Below, piece by piece: positions 42,330-53,793 of a DNA stretch of 64,000 nucleotides. The stretch spans positions 1,795,615 to 1,859,614 of the forward strand of contig NZ_AZUQ01000001.1 of NCBI RefSeq assembly GCF_000527155.1. Direction: 5' to 3'. Source of the stretch: Haloglycomyces albus DSM 45210 (GTDB lineage: Bacteria; Actinomycetota; Actinomycetes; Mycobacteriales; Micromonosporaceae). A model generated the notes under the pieces. The model was not told the DNA's origin, made no database searches, and saw nothing but the letters and a program-made list of their open reading frames with translations. The position numbers and the translations under genes were made by a program. How positions within the stretch are numbered: position 1 is the stretch's first letter; each line of letters opens with the position of its first letter.

Positions 42330-43517
42330 CTATTCCGATTCGCCGTACTTCCACGTCCAGGCGTAACCGGTGTCCTCACAGTCGAAGGCCGCTCCGCACA
42401 GCTCCAAAGGTCGGAAGGTATCGATCATGACGGCGAGCTCGTCAAAGGACTCCGCTCCGATCGCGCGCTCGGGGGCACCGGGCTGCGGTCCGTGGGTGAA
42501 CCCGGAGGGATGCACTGAAATCGAACCCTGTTCGATTCCGGAACCCTTGCGGGCCTCGTAATCGCCTCCGGTATAGAACATGACCTCGTCGGAATCCACA
42601 TTGTGGTGGTTGTAGGGAACCGGAATGGAATCCGGGTGATAGTCCACTTTTCGCGGCACGAAGGAACAGATGACGAAATTCGGTCCCTGGAACGTCTGAT
42701 GCACCGGCGGCGGTTGATGAATGCGACCGGTGATCGGTTCGAAATCGTGAATGGAAAACACCCACGGATACAGACAACCGTCCCAACCGACGACGTCGAA
42801 AGGATGCTTGTCATAAGTGAAACGAGTCCACAGTGTTTGCGAACCGCGCCCCTTGTGCTGCACGTAAACGTCGACGTTGTCGCCCTCGAGTTGCAGGGGA
42901 GAGGTGGGTGCGCGCAGATCACGTTCGCAATATGGGGAATGCTCCAGGAATTGACCCCGTACCGATAGATACCGTTTTGGGGGAGTAATGTGCCCGGTCG
43001 ACTCCACCACGAGCGTACGCAGGGGGTCGTCCCCGGTGGGAATGACGCGGTAAATCGTGGCCATGGGGATGATCAGATAATCCCCACCGCTGATATCGAT
43101 TTCCCCAAAGGACGTTTGCACCGTCGCGGAACCTGATTCCACATAAATGCATTCGTCCCCGAGCGAATTGCGATACAGCGGACTCGTCACAGTCGCGTTC
43201 GCATAGGAAATCCGACAGTCTGCATTGGAGAGAAGAGGTTGTCGCCCGAAAATCGCGTCGTTTCCGGTGCCGTTCAATTTGTGCGTACGCAGATGTCGCG
43301 GTTTCAAGGGATGATTGGGACTGGGGGCGCCGTCATCGGGATTGACCACTTCGCTCGAACTGATGGCAGTGGGACGATAACGGTGGTAGAGGAGAGACGA
43401 ATCGGAAGAGAATCCTTCCTGTCCCATGAGTTCTTCGTGGTAGAGCGTGCCGTCGGGTTGGCGGAACTGAGTGTGACGCTTGGGGGGAATCTCCCCGACT
43501 TGCTGGTAGAAAGGCAT
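42330..43517 (-). CDS. hmgA: Homogentisate 1,2-dioxygenase
   Basis: 395 residues from the ATG with GAGGAG upstream; the open frame extends 61 codons further without conserved sequence. Cupin enzyme opening the ring of homogentisate to maleylacetoacetate. Seen: 'PFYQQVGEIPPKRHTQFRQP', 'HHNVDSDEVMFYTGGDYEAR', 'ISVHPSGFTHGPQPGA' with iron-ligand His and Glu. Part of the tyrosine catabolic cluster but divergent from its other genes. Confidence 0.94.
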   Translation of the reverse strand: MPFYQQVGEIPPKRHTQFRQPDGTLYHEELMGQEGFSSDSSLLYHRYRPTAISSSEVVNPDDGAPSPNHPLKPRHLRTHKLNGTGNDAIFGRQPLLSNADCRISYANATVTSPLYRNSLGDECIYVESGSATVQTSFGEIDISGGDYLIIPMATIYRVIPTGDDPLRTLVVESTGHITPPKRYLSVRGQFLEHSPYCERDLRAPTSPLQLEGDNVDVYVQHKGRGSQTLWTRFTYDKHPFDVVGWDGCLYPWVFSIHDFEPITGRIHQPPPVHQTFQGPNFVICSFVPRKVDYHPDSIPVPYNHHNVDSDEVMFYTGGDYEARKGSGIEQGSISVHPSGFTHGPQPGAPERAIGAESFDELAVMIDTFRPLELCGAAFDCEDTGYAWTWKYGESE

Positions 43518-43786
43518 CGTTGACTCCTCGTGCGTTGTGAACGGCCGATTGCGTCGGCCCTGGGACGAAGCGGGATGGACGCTTCTTTCGGGGCCTCTCG
43601 TCACTCGATCGGAGTGGGATCGTGCCCATGAGTGGGCCCCTCCCTTCAGTTTGAGACTAACCCAACATCCCCCGCTCGCAAAAAGCCGGTTATGATGCAC
43701 GCCCGTTCACCAGGTACCGCGCCGATGTACGGCGCGAGCTGCCACGGAAATAGACACCGTGAACGTCCTTGCGTATGCTCAGTCAC

Positions 43787-44578
43787 ATGGCTTCACTGAT
43801 ACCGAGAGTTTTCCAAGGTCTGGTGGACGATGCCGCAGTATTCCCCCCGGGGAACGCTGACCTGGCCGATGCGCTGGTCAATCACCGCAATTATCGCAAC
43901 AGTTGGTATGCCGATCTGGTCGGTCCGCTGCTGGTTCCCGCCAGCCGGCTCAGCGACGTTCCCGCGCTCAGCGATCACCCGCCCGCCGTCGGGGTGGTCG
44001 TCGACGTCGATCCGGCGGCGGTGGTCCTGCCTAAAGGACTCATCGTGACGCACTTCGAAATGAAGACCCCCACCACCGACGTGATCGCCCGCCTGGGGGC
44101 TGAAGGCGGATGCCTCCCCGGATTCAGCCAACCGGTATTCGCCGAATTGCCGTTCGAGGAACGGCTCCCCGAGCTGCTTGACGCCGTCGCGAAAGCCGAC
44201 CTCACGCCCAAATTCCGCACCGGAGGACTGGAGGAATCGTTCTTTCCCAGCCCGGAAGTCCTAGGCGAGGCCCTCTGGGGATGCCTGCGGCGCGGACTGG
44301 GATTCAAGCTCACCGCCGGACTGCATCGGGCCGTGCGCCACACCGACCCGGAGACGGGATTCGTTCATCACGGTTTCCTCAACGTACTGTCCGCGAGCCG
44401 TGCGAACAGTCAACGCGAACTCATCGACCTGCTGAAACTGAGGGACCCGGAGGAACTCACCGAGGCCGTTACACTTCACATGAGCCAGGCTCGTCAACAC
44501 TGGGTCGCCTTCGGCTCGTGTTCGATCCAAGAGCCCCTGGACGATCTCATGGCAATGTCGCTAGTGGAGGAAAAATAA
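43787..44578 (+). CDS. Conserved protein of unknown function in the homogentisate cluster
   Basis: 263 residues; upstream ATG and TTG codons would add 4-6 residues and none has a good ribosome site. 'FQGLVDDAAVFPPGNADLAD', 'NSWYADLVGPLLVPASRL', 'GFKLTAGLHRAVRHTDPETG', 'HHGFLNVL'. No domain recognised. It sits between hmgA and fahA, 3 bp from fahA, exactly where other organisms encode maleylacetoacetate isomerase, which is otherwise missing here. Confidence 0.8.
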   Translation: MASLIPRVFQGLVDDAAVFPPGNADLADALVNHRNYRNSWYADLVGPLLVPASRLSDVPALSDHPPAVGVVVDVDPAAVVLPKGLIVTHFEMKTPTTDVIARLGAEGGCLPGFSQPVFAELPFEERLPELLDAVAKADLTPKFRTGGLEESFFPSPEVLGEALWGCLRRGLGFKLTAGLHRAVRHTDPETGFVHHGFLNVLSASRANSQRELIDLLKLRDPEELTEAVTLHMSQARQHWVAFGSCSIQEPLDDLMAMSLVEEK

Positions 44579-44581
44579 AAC

Positions 44582-45799
44582 ATGGTTCTACGCACTTGGG
44601 TACCCGACGCTGAATCCAGCGGTTTTGGAATTCACCACCTACCGTATGGAGCGTTCGTCGGTCCCACCGGTCAACCTGCACGGCTCGGAGTGCGCATCGG
44701 CGAATACGTCCTCGACCTGCATGCGCTCGCCGACCGGCTATCCGATTCCCAGGCGGAGGTGGCCACGGCCCTGCGGGCCTCGAATCTGAACCCGTTCTTC
44801 GAGCTGGGCCCCGAAGCCTGGAACGCGGTGCGGGAGCGAATCCAAACGTTCCTGAGCGAGGAATCGAATGCGCAGACGGCGGCTCTCATTCCCCTGAACG
44901 AGATCGACATGCGCGCCCCGTTCGAGACGGCCGATTACGTCGATTTTTATGCCTCGGAACATCATGCGACGAACGTGGGAAAGATGTTTCGCCCCGACGG
45001 CGATCCCTTGATGCCCAACTGGAAACACCTGCCGGTCGGTTATCACGGACGTTCGGGAACCGTGGTTCCCTCCGGAACCGACGTGAAACGCCCCAACGGT
45101 CAGCGCCGTACCCCGGACGGCGGGATCGAATTCGGCCCCAGCAAGCGTCTGGACATCGAAGCGGAAATGGGATTCGTGGTCGGCCGTCCCAGCCGACTGG
45201 GCACTGCGGTCGGGGTCGACGACTTCACCGAGCACGTATTCGGAATGACGCTGGTCAACGACTGGTCGGCCCGCGATATTCAAGCGTGGGAATACCAACC
45301 TCTGGGGCCGTTCCTCGGGAAATCCTTCCTCACCTCGTACTCCGCCTGGATCACTCCGCTGGCGGCCCTGAGCGAAGCTCGGACCGAGGCACCACAACAG
45401 GACTTCGAGCCCCTGCCGTACCTGCGGGAGAAGGACCGGTTCGCCTACGACGTCTCCCTGTCGGTGCGGCTCAACGATACGACGATCGCGCACCCGAATT
45501 TCGACGCGATGTACTGGACTCCGGCGCAGCAACTGGCACATATGACCGTCAACGGCGCCAGCCTGCGGGCGGGCGACTTCTTCGCCTCGGGTACGATCTC
45601 CGGGCCAAACCAGGAGCAGCGCGGTTGCCTGCTGGAACTGACCTGGGCGGGGAAGGAACCGGTGAACCTCGCCGACGGTTCGACCCGGACATTCCTGGAA
45701 GACGGCGACACCGTGACCATTGCGGCCGAAGCGCCCGGCCCCGAGGGCAGCACCTTGACGCTGGGGGAGGTCACCGGCACCGTCACCCCTGCCGACTAG
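44582..45799 (+). CDS. fahA: Fumarylacetoacetase
   Basis: 405 residues. Cleaves fumarylacetoacetate to fumarate and acetoacetate. N domain 'FGIHHLPYGAFVGPTGQPAR'. Catalytic domain: 'DYVDFYASEHHATNVGKMFR', 'LPVGYHGRSGTVVPSGTDVK', 'EAEMGFVVGRPSRLG', 'LVNDWSARDIQAWEYQPLGP'. It carries the Asp/Glu metal ligands and catalytic His of the family. Coupled to the unknown gene upstream. Confidence 0.96.
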   Translation: MVLRTWVPDAESSGFGIHHLPYGAFVGPTGQPARLGVRIGEYVLDLHALADRLSDSQAEVATALRASNLNPFFELGPEAWNAVRERIQTFLSEESNAQTAALIPLNEIDMRAPFETADYVDFYASEHHATNVGKMFRPDGDPLMPNWKHLPVGYHGRSGTVVPSGTDVKRPNGQRRTPDGGIEFGPSKRLDIEAEMGFVVGRPSRLGTAVGVDDFTEHVFGMTLVNDWSARDIQAWEYQPLGPFLGKSFLTSYSAWITPLAALSEARTEAPQQDFEPLPYLREKDRFAYDVSLSVRLNDTTIAHPNFDAMYWTPAQQLAHMTVNGASLRAGDFFASGTISGPNQEQRGCLLELTWAGKEPVNLADGSTRTFLEDGDTVTIAAEAPGPEGSTLTLGEVTGTVTPAD

Positions 45800-45829
45800 G
45801 GGTCGCATCGTAGCGACGAGACGAATTGA

Positions 45830-47773
<1,944 letters not shown>

Positions 47774-47803
47774 AACCACGCCAGGCGGTGCCGGGAAGAA
47801 GCG

Positions 47804-48901
47804 CTACGCGCGATCGGCACCGCTGAGAGCGGGTTTACCGGCCCGCCACCGTTTCAGGGCCGTCGACCTGGCCTCGCGAGCCGCGCGTCGGCCCGCGCGG
47901 TTCGCCCCCACAGTGGACGCCGACGGGCCGTACCCCACGAGGTGTACGCGCTCGTCGGCGGCCGCCACAGTCCCGTTCATCCGGATTCCCCCGCGAGATG
48001 AACGCAGATTCAGGTCATGAAGATGATCGAGATTCGGGCGGAAACCGGTCGCCCAGAGTATGACGTCGACGTCCAGCTCACGCCCGTCGGGCCACTCGAC
48101 ACCGGTGGAGTTGATTCGACGGAACATCTCCCGACGATCCAATACCCCTGAATCCAGTGCCGCACGAACCTCGTCGGTCAGCGGAATACCGGTCGCCGAC
48201 ACCACCGGCTGCGGTGGCAGACCAGCGCGAACGCGGCGTTCCACCTCGTTGACGGCGGCTAGAGCGCGCTCGCGAGTGAAGGCACCGTCCAGCCAGCGCG
48301 GCTGTGAACGAGTCACCCAGGTGACTTCGGCGGCGTAGCGGTGGATCTCCATGACGTGTTGCACCGCCGAGATGCCGCCCCCGACGACGAGGATCTTTTG
48401 TCCGGTGAACTCGTCGGGTCCCCGATACTGGGCGGTGTGCAGGTGCCGACCGCGAAAGTCGCCGAAGCCGGGGTAGTAGGGCCAAAAGGGCCGCTCCCAG
48501 GTGCCGGTGGCATTGATGATCGCGCCGCTACGCCAGCGTCCGACGTCGGTATCGATCTCAAGCAGTCCGTCCGGCAGGCCGCGGACGGATCGAACCGACA
48601 CCGGTCGCCGCACTCGAAGCTCGAATTCCTCCTCGTAACGGCGAAAGTAGTCGGATATGACGCCCGCGACCGGGGTGTCGACGTCGACGTCGGGCACGTC
48701 CAGTCCGGGAAGCTTGAAAATGCCGTTGACGGTACGGAAGGTCAGAGTCGGCCAGCGAAACTGCCAGGCACCACCGGCATGGGGTGCGTGGTCGAGTACG
48801 ACGAAGTCGTCGGGAGCGGTCAGGCCTGCGCGACGCAGGTAATAGGCCGCTCCGAGCCCTGCCTGTCCCGCCCCGATGACGGTCACGTTCACGTCCGCAT
48901 T
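47804..48901 (-). CDS. FAD-dependent oxidoreductase (flavoprotein monooxygenase type)
   Basis: 365 residues with GTG start at 48901. FAD-binding 'VTVIGAGQAGLGAAYYLRRA' at the N terminus, 'FVVLDHAPHAGGAWQFRW', a second dinucleotide site 'ILVVGGGISAVQHVMEIHRY' and C-terminal 'VDVILWATGFRPNLDHL'. Architecture of CzcO/YpdA-like flavin monooxygenases. Substrate unknown. Confidence 0.88.
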   Translation of the reverse strand, partial: NADVNVTVIGAGQAGLGAAYYLRRAGLTAPDDFVVLDHAPHAGGAWQFRWPTLTFRTVNGIFKLPGLDVPDVDVDTPVAGVISDYFRRYEEEFELRVRRPVSVRSVRGLPDGLLEIDTDVGRWRSGAIINATGTWERPFWPYYPGFGDFRGRHLHTAQYRGPDEFTGQKILVVGGGISAVQHVMEIHRYAAEVTWVTRSQPRWLDGAFTRERALAAVNEVERRVRAGLPPQPVVSATGIPLTDEVRAALDSGVLDRREMFRRINSTGVEWPDGRELDVDVILWATGFRPNLDHLHDLNLRSSRGGIRMNGTVAAADERVHLVGYGPSASTVGANRAGRRAAREARSTALKRWRAGKPALSGADRA

Positions 48902-48932
48902 CACATGGTCTGTAACAGACGTGAACGCCGAT

Positions 48933-49862
48933 CTATTTCGTGGCCGGTTCCTCAACGCCGAGAAGGTAAGGGGCGTCACCGACCGGGATGCGGTGGTAGA
49001 ACCGCACCGCCAGATCGACGAGATCCCCCGGACGTTCCAGGTGGATCAGGTGGTCGGATTCCTTGATCTGGACGAACTGCGCGGACGGGCAGGTTTGCGC
49101 CAGACTGCGGCACAGATGCGGCGGAGTGAAAGTGTCGTGTTCACCCACTCCGAACAGTATCGGAGCCTGCGGGCCGACGGTGGTGTCGATCAGGTTCGGC
49201 TCCAGGAGGCGGCGGGTATTGGCGACGAACTTGTCGATTTCCGCGTCTTCGATCGCCACGAGCCGTCCCCACAGAATTCGCCGAATCACATTGAGCATCT
49301 TCACCGTGACCCCTTCCTTGCGAGTGGTCAACCACTGCAGGGACATGGCGGCGAACTCCTCTTTACGTCCCGCCAGGGCATGCTCGATGCCTTCGTAAAC
49401 CGCAGGCCGGATGTCGTCGGGAATCGCGGGCATGGTGCCGATGAGGACCATGCGTTCGAGAAGGTCGGGGCGCAGTTGCCCGAGGCGGTAGCCGATGGCG
49501 GTTCCGTAGGACCCGGCCAAGACGTTGATTCGGGTCAGACCGTAGTCGTCCAGCAGTCGAATCAACGCGTGAGTGAGAAAGTCGATGTCGTATTCCGGAG
49601 GGAGAAGATCCCCGGCACCCCAGCCGGGCAAGTCCACCGCCAGGACATCGGCATGCATGAGCAGGCCCTTTTCGATCCTTCCCCAATCCTCTTTACGCTG
49701 AAACGCACCGCCGATCAGGACGACGGGAAAAAGAGTGGGTTCGGACGATCCGGTGTTGTCTGGGGAGTTGCAACCGTAAGGGGAGAAACGGCTCTCGTAG
49801 CGGAAACCCTCGTAGTGGTGTTCCTTGACAGTCGTAGTATTGATGCGAGTCGCCGTAAGCAC
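48933..49862 (-). CDS. Alpha/beta hydrolase
   Basis: 309 residues assuming the GTG at 49862, which follows GAAAGGG; an open frame extends further without support. Oxyanion strand 'PVVLIGGAFQRKEDWG', nucleophile elbow 'VLAGSYGTAIGYRLGQLRPD', acid Asp in 'FGVGEHDTFTPPHL' and His in 'IKESDHLIHLERP'. Substrate not predictable. Downstream of, and possibly co-transcribed with, nothing clear. Confidence 0.85.
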   Translation of the reverse strand: MLTATRINTTTVKEHHYEGFRYESRFSPYGCNSPDNTGSSEPTLFPVVLIGGAFQRKEDWGRIEKGLLMHADVLAVDLPGWGAGDLLPPEYDIDFLTHALIRLLDDYGLTRINVLAGSYGTAIGYRLGQLRPDLLERMVLIGTMPAIPDDIRPAVYEGIEHALAGRKEEFAAMSLQWLTTRKEGVTVKMLNVIRRILWGRLVAIEDAEIDKFVANTRRLLEPNLIDTTVGPQAPILFGVGEHDTFTPPHLCRSLAQTCPSAQFVQIKESDHLIHLERPGDLVDLAVRFYHRIPVGDAPYLLGVEEPATK

Positions 49863-49944
49863 GTAATTGCTGCCCTTTCTAGAACGATGGCGCGTCCGAT
49901 CACCATAGAACGTGCAGGGCAGCCAACACGTGAAGCGAACTTTT

Positions 49945-49967
49945 AATCGGGGCGTGTCGCCCCGATT
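49945..49967. terminator. Hairpin after the ABC exporter genes
   Basis: Perfect 10-bp stem AATCGGGGCG (49945-49954) with CGCCCCGATT (49958-49967), 3-nt loop, 33 bp beyond the ABC stop. Flanking T tract is on the plus side only. Confidence 0.55.
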
Positions 49968-49999
49968 GATCCTCGGAATCGCCCGTACGAGTGAGTACG

Positions 50000-51808
50000 T
50001 CACCTTTCGTTCTTCCACGCGCGCCACAGGTGCGCGTACTGACCGTCGTGATTGACCAGCTGTTGATGCGTGCCCAACTCGGCAATCCGTCCCTCGGAGA
50101 CGACCGCGATCTGATCGGCGGTGCGAGCCGCGTCAAGCTGGTGCGCGATCGCCAATACCGTACGGCCCTCCAAGGCCCGGGACAAGGCCCGTTCGACCCC
50201 ACCGGCGTTTTCGGGAGCGATGCCGGCGGTGGCCTCGTCCAGGATCACCACCGGTGGGTCGGCGACGATCACTCGCGCCAACGCCAACTGTTGTGCTTCG
50301 GCGGGGTCAAGTTGATTCCCACCGTCTCCCAGCACGGTGTCCAGCCCCTCCGGCAGTGAATCCACCCAGGTGGCTCCCACCGATTCCAGGGCCGCCTTCA
50401 CTTCCGAATCGTGGGCCTCCGGTCGTGCTAGACGCACGTTGTCACGCACCGAGGAATTGAATACGTAGTGCTCCTGGGTGATGAGGATGATCGAGCGACG
50501 GAGCAACTCCGTTTCCACCTGCGAGGCCTCCGCGCCCCCAATGGTCACCGAACCCGAACGCGGACAGTCGATGCCGGCCAGCAGGCGTGCCAGCGTGGAT
50601 TTTCCGGAACCGGACGGACCCACGATCGCCAAGCGTCGTCCCGTGGCCGGAATGAGATTGACGTCCTTAAGCACGTCCGGACCGTCGCCGTATCCGAAGG
50701 TGACGTGGCGAAACTCGATGTCATGGCCGTGAGGAACCGCCGATTTACGGGGCGGCTCCAATGCCGCGACCCCCTCGACGCGCGCCACCGCCGCCGCGCC
50801 CTGCTGGAAGTCCACCAGGCTGAACAGCACCCGATACAAGGGGCCGTCGAGTCGCAGGGCCAACATCGCCACCGCCGAGATCGCCCCGACCGATATGCCG
50901 CCCCAACCCAAGTACCACAGTCCTCCGGCCAGCGTCACCAGCACAATCGGTACGGTCAACGTCAAATCGGCCGCCGGCAGGAAGAAAGCGAACAGACGTC
51001 GAATCCGATAGAGAAGACGTTGATGCCCGGCCGCCTCGGTCTCCACCGCGTCCTCGCGCCGACGATGCAGACGATAGTTCTCCACCGTCCGCGAACCGTC
51101 CACCGTCGCTCCCAGATTGTCGGCGATCTCGCTCATGGCCGCTCGTTCGGCGACGAAGAGCCCCTGAGAACGGCGCCAATAGATCCGAGACGTGACTACC
51201 AAGGGCACGATCACGATTGCCACCCCCAGACCGAGCACGGGCTGGACGATCAGCGCCGCCACCGCGAGAACGGCGATTTCCAACGCACCCGACAGCAGAT
51301 CCGGACCGTTGGTGTGAAACAGCCGAGTCGCGGCCGCGATATCGGCGGACGTGCGGGTAGCCAGATCCCCGCGTCCCGCCGCCTCCACCGTTCCCAGATC
51401 CAACTCGAGGACACGGGCGGTGAACCGCTCCCGCAACATCGCCGCCGCCTGTTCACCGAAACGCCGTCCCAACAAGGCGCCCGACCGCACGAAGACCCCG
51501 GCGGTCACCAGCGCCAGCACCAAAGCCGCACAGGTCCAGTTGATGCGGGTCACACTCCATCCGGCCGCCAAACCGTCGATGAGAGAGCCCAAGAGGACGG
51601 GTATCAATGCCGTAGCGGCGAAACCGACGGTAAAACACAGGAGAAAACCGGTGACCAGAGCCTTATGCGCGCTCGCGACTTCTCGCAGAGTCCGCAGAAT
51701 CCGTCGACCGTCCGCCACCGGCAACCGGCCGGCACGGTGCTGGAGATCGGAATCGGTGGGGGCGTCCTCCAGAGCGCCGCGGGATTGCGTCTTACTTGTC
51801 GTCGGCAT
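50000..51808 (-). CDS. ABC exporter half, catalytic NBD with degenerate signature
   Basis: 602 residues from the ATG that has TGGAG seven bases upstream. Six-helix membrane domain, then an ATPase domain with intact Walker A 'AIVGPSGSGKSTLARLLAG' and Walker B 'PPVVILDEATAGI'. The signature that should be LSGGQ reads LDPAEAQQLAL. It overlaps the partner gene by 17 nt. The pair sits behind an iron box, so an iron- or siderophore-related role is likely. Confidence 0.9.
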   Translation of the reverse strand: MPTTSKTQSRGALEDAPTDSDLQHRAGRLPVADGRRILRTLREVASAHKALVTGFLLCFTVGFAATALIPVLLGSLIDGLAAGWSVTRINWTCAALVLALVTAGVFVRSGALLGRRFGEQAAAMLRERFTARVLELDLGTVEAAGRGDLATRTSADIAAATRLFHTNGPDLLSGALEIAVLAVAALIVQPVLGLGVAIVIVPLVVTSRIYWRRSQGLFVAERAAMSEIADNLGATVDGSRTVENYRLHRRREDAVETEAAGHQRLLYRIRRLFAFFLPAADLTLTVPIVLVTLAGGLWYLGWGGISVGAISAVAMLALRLDGPLYRVLFSLVDFQQGAAAVARVEGVAALEPPRKSAVPHGHDIEFRHVTFGYGDGPDVLKDVNLIPATGRRLAIVGPSGSGKSTLARLLAGIDCPRSGSVTIGGAEASQVETELLRRSIILITQEHYVFNSSVRDNVRLARPEAHDSEVKAALESVGATWVDSLPEGLDTVLGDGGNQLDPAEAQQLALARVIVADPPVVILDEATAGIAPENAGGVERALSRALEGRTVLAIAHQLDAARTADQIAVVSEGRIAELGTHQQLVNHDGQYAHLWRAWKNER

Positions 51809-53390
51809 GGTCGTCTCCATTGTCGTCGAGGTCGATGACGTGGTCGGCCAGCCCCGTCCACAGTCGCGAAGCGGTCAACACCACCGTCGTACGTCCCGAA
51901 CGGAGGTCGGCGACACGTTCGGCGATGACGGCCTCGGTCGCGGCGTCCACCGCCGAGGTCGGTTCGACCGCGATGAGCACGTCGGAATCGTCCGCCAGAG
52001 CTCGTGCCAGGTTCAGGCGTTGGCGCTGGCCTCCGGAAAGATTGCGTCCACCGTTCTGCACGAGGCCGTCGGGGCCTCCCAAGGAGTTGCCGACGTCGCC
52101 GGCCGCGGCTTGCCACAAGGCCGTATCGACGTCTGCGGCAGGCACGTCCAGCGTGTGTTGCAGCGTGGTGGGGAACAGGTAGTCGTCGTCCAGGAGGTTG
52201 ACGCGTCGACGCAGCTCCTCTTCGTCCACCTCCGAAATGCGGGTGTCACCCCACCGCGCCGCGGACGAATCGAAACCCGTCAGGCGGCGTGCCACGCCGC
52301 GAGCCGACGGGCGATGATTGGCGACGATGACGGTCAAGCCGCCCGCTGGGACGGTTACTCCGCTGTCGGGGTCGTACAGATCCCCGCCGGACGTCGATAC
52401 GGTACCGGGGTGACGTTGGGCCGGAATCGAAAAGAACCGGGCCAGTTTGCCGGCTGCCACCCACGTGGTCACGAAGGCATGGAAGTTGCCGATGAGGTTG
52501 CGGGAATACATGACCAGGACGGTGGTGTAACCGGTGACGGCCACCAATTGGCCGACGGTGATGTCGCCGGCGGCGGCCCGGTTGGCCCCCAACCAGATGA
52601 TGGTCACGACCAGGCCGAGGGGGAGAATCTCGCCGAAGGTCTTGACCCAGGAATCGTGTCGCGCCACGTGGTAACCGGCGTCCAGGACGCGCTGTGAATG
52701 CCCTCGGTAGTGGTCGTAGAACTGTCGTTCCCCACCGAGTCCTCGCAGGATGCGGAGACCACCGGCGATGTCGCTCGCCTGCGTGGTGAGATCGGCCGTG
52801 GCGTCACGATATTGGTCTTGTTTGGCGTGCAGTTTATTGAGGACGGGACCGGCGATGACTCCGGTCAGAATGGAACCGAGCAGTGTCACCACGCCCAGCA
52901 CCGGGTCGATCCACCACACCATGACCGAACCGAGCCCGAACGCCGCTATGTTCATGACGAAGAAGCCCAGGTGCATGCTGCTACTGGCCACGTGAAAGGT
53001 GTCGTCGGTGGCCAGATTGGTCATGTCGCCGGAGGTGGTGCGCCCGTTGACGTTCGTTCCCACGGCGCTGAGGTGGCGGCCCAGGCCGGTGGCGATGCGG
53101 TAACGATGGCGGATTTCGGCTTTGAATATCAGCTGAAAGGCGAAGATGAAAACCACCGCGTAAGCGATCCCGGCAAGAAGAATGAAGCCGACCCAACCGA
53201 ACAATGCGGTGGTGGAGCCGGACGGCAGCGCCTCATCGATGATCTTCGACAGTCCCCAAGGGACGAACATCCAGCTGGCGCCGGACAGGCAATATCCGAT
53301 GGTGCCGATGATCAGCCGAAATGTTTCATTGCGGAGCAGCCAGCCGATTTGTTTGCTGCGGGTGTCGGGGGAATAAGACTCGATTGCCAC
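51792..53390 (-). CDS. ABC exporter half with lost Walker A and intact signature
   Basis: 532 residues, GTG start. Six-helix membrane domain ('GYCLSGASWMFVPWGLSKII', 'DMTNLATDDTFHVASSSMHL'). In the ATPase domain the Walker A region reads LTVIVANHRPSARGVARRL with no GxGK(S/T), and Walker B is 'DVLIAVEPTSAVDAATEAVI'; the signature 'LSGGQRQRLNLARAL' is perfect. No ribosome site is visible, so the mRNA may be nearly leaderless. Forms a heterodimer with the next gene. Confidence 0.9.
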   Translation of the reverse strand: MAIESYSPDTRSKQIGWLLRNETFRLIIGTIGYCLSGASWMFVPWGLSKIIDEALPSGSTTALFGWVGFILLAGIAYAVVFIFAFQLIFKAEIRHRYRIATGLGRHLSAVGTNVNGRTTSGDMTNLATDDTFHVASSSMHLGFFVMNIAAFGLGSVMVWWIDPVLGVVTLLGSILTGVIAGPVLNKLHAKQDQYRDATADLTTQASDIAGGLRILRGLGGERQFYDHYRGHSQRVLDAGYHVARHDSWVKTFGEILPLGLVVTIIWLGANRAAAGDITVGQLVAVTGYTTVLVMYSRNLIGNFHAFVTTWVAAGKLARFFSIPAQRHPGTVSTSGGDLYDPDSGVTVPAGGLTVIVANHRPSARGVARRLTGFDSSAARWGDTRISEVDEEELRRRVNLLDDDYLFPTTLQHTLDVPAADVDTALWQAAAGDVGNSLGGPDGLVQNGGRNLSGGQRQRLNLARALADDSDVLIAVEPTSAVDAATEAVIAERVADLRSGRTTVVLTASRLWTGLADHVIDLDDNGDDHADDK

Positions 53391-53396
53391 GGCTAA

Positions 53397-53415
53397 TGAG
53401 GTTAGGCTAATCGCG
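53397..53415. promoter_or_regulatory. IdeR/DmdR1-type iron box
   Basis: AGGTTAGGCTAA (53399-53410) equals the core of the actinobacterial iron-box consensus TTAGGTTAGGCTAACCTAA; about 14 of 19 positions match. It ends 7 bp before the start codon of the ABC gene. Predicts repression by iron-loaded IdeR/DmdR1. Confidence 0.75.
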
Positions 53416-53613
53416 CAGAATTGTCGACGATTTTTCCGTCGGCGGTATCAAAGGCCACTGGAAGAACATGACGTGGTTCAACACACCGCCACCCAGCTTG
53501 AAACGTGCCAGATTGATAGCGTAATGTCTGATTCATACGGAATGACTGCTTACTTCAACATTCCGATGACCTCGGGGAAACTAGTGCCCAAGAGACTTTT
53601 TTCAGGGGGATAG

Positions 53614-53650
53614 ATTGGCCGGCGGGGAAACCCGTCGGCCAATTCTTTGT
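53614..53650 (+). terminator. Rightward terminator with GAAA tetraloop in the abc-sahH gap
   Basis: 13-bp stem with one G-U pair (53614-53626 with 53631-53643) capped by GAAA and followed by TTCTTT. No protein gene lies upstream on this strand, so a small RNA is suspected. A TTGATA...TACGGA pair with 17-nt spacing (near 53513-53541) could be its promoter. Confidence 0.55.
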
Positions 53651-53702
53651 GTACTTCCTTATGCGGCCGAACCGGGTGTGAGGCCGATGCTTTGAGGACA
53701 TA

Positions 53703-53793
53703 AAAAATGTGCCGGAGGCCACCCCAGACCTCCGGCACTCCCCCCGGTTTGGTTTATCCGCTAGTCACGAAACATCTCGTCGTGACCTTGCGT
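53703..53793 (-). ncRNA. Candidate small RNA, leftward, between abc and sahH
   Basis: Minus-strand promoter-like TTGACA (53828-53823) and TAATCT (53806-53801), 16 nt apart. The predicted RNA has a hairpin GTCACGA/TCGTGAC (53786-53764), a G-rich single-stranded stretch and a perfect 10-bp terminator stem (53738-53729 with 53718-53709) followed by TTTTTT. The terminator is strong, and no minus-strand protein gene precedes it. A 62-residue frame starting inside the terminator looks non-coding. Confidence 0.55.

Noticed and set aside
53550-53738. 62-residue leftward frame
   Set aside because: Its start lies inside a terminator stem and it crosses a second terminator; no recognisable protein features.
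53703-53793. Actinobacterial 6C RNA
   Set aside because: One C-rich tract is present on the plus strand, but not the two C6 loops that define 6C RNA.
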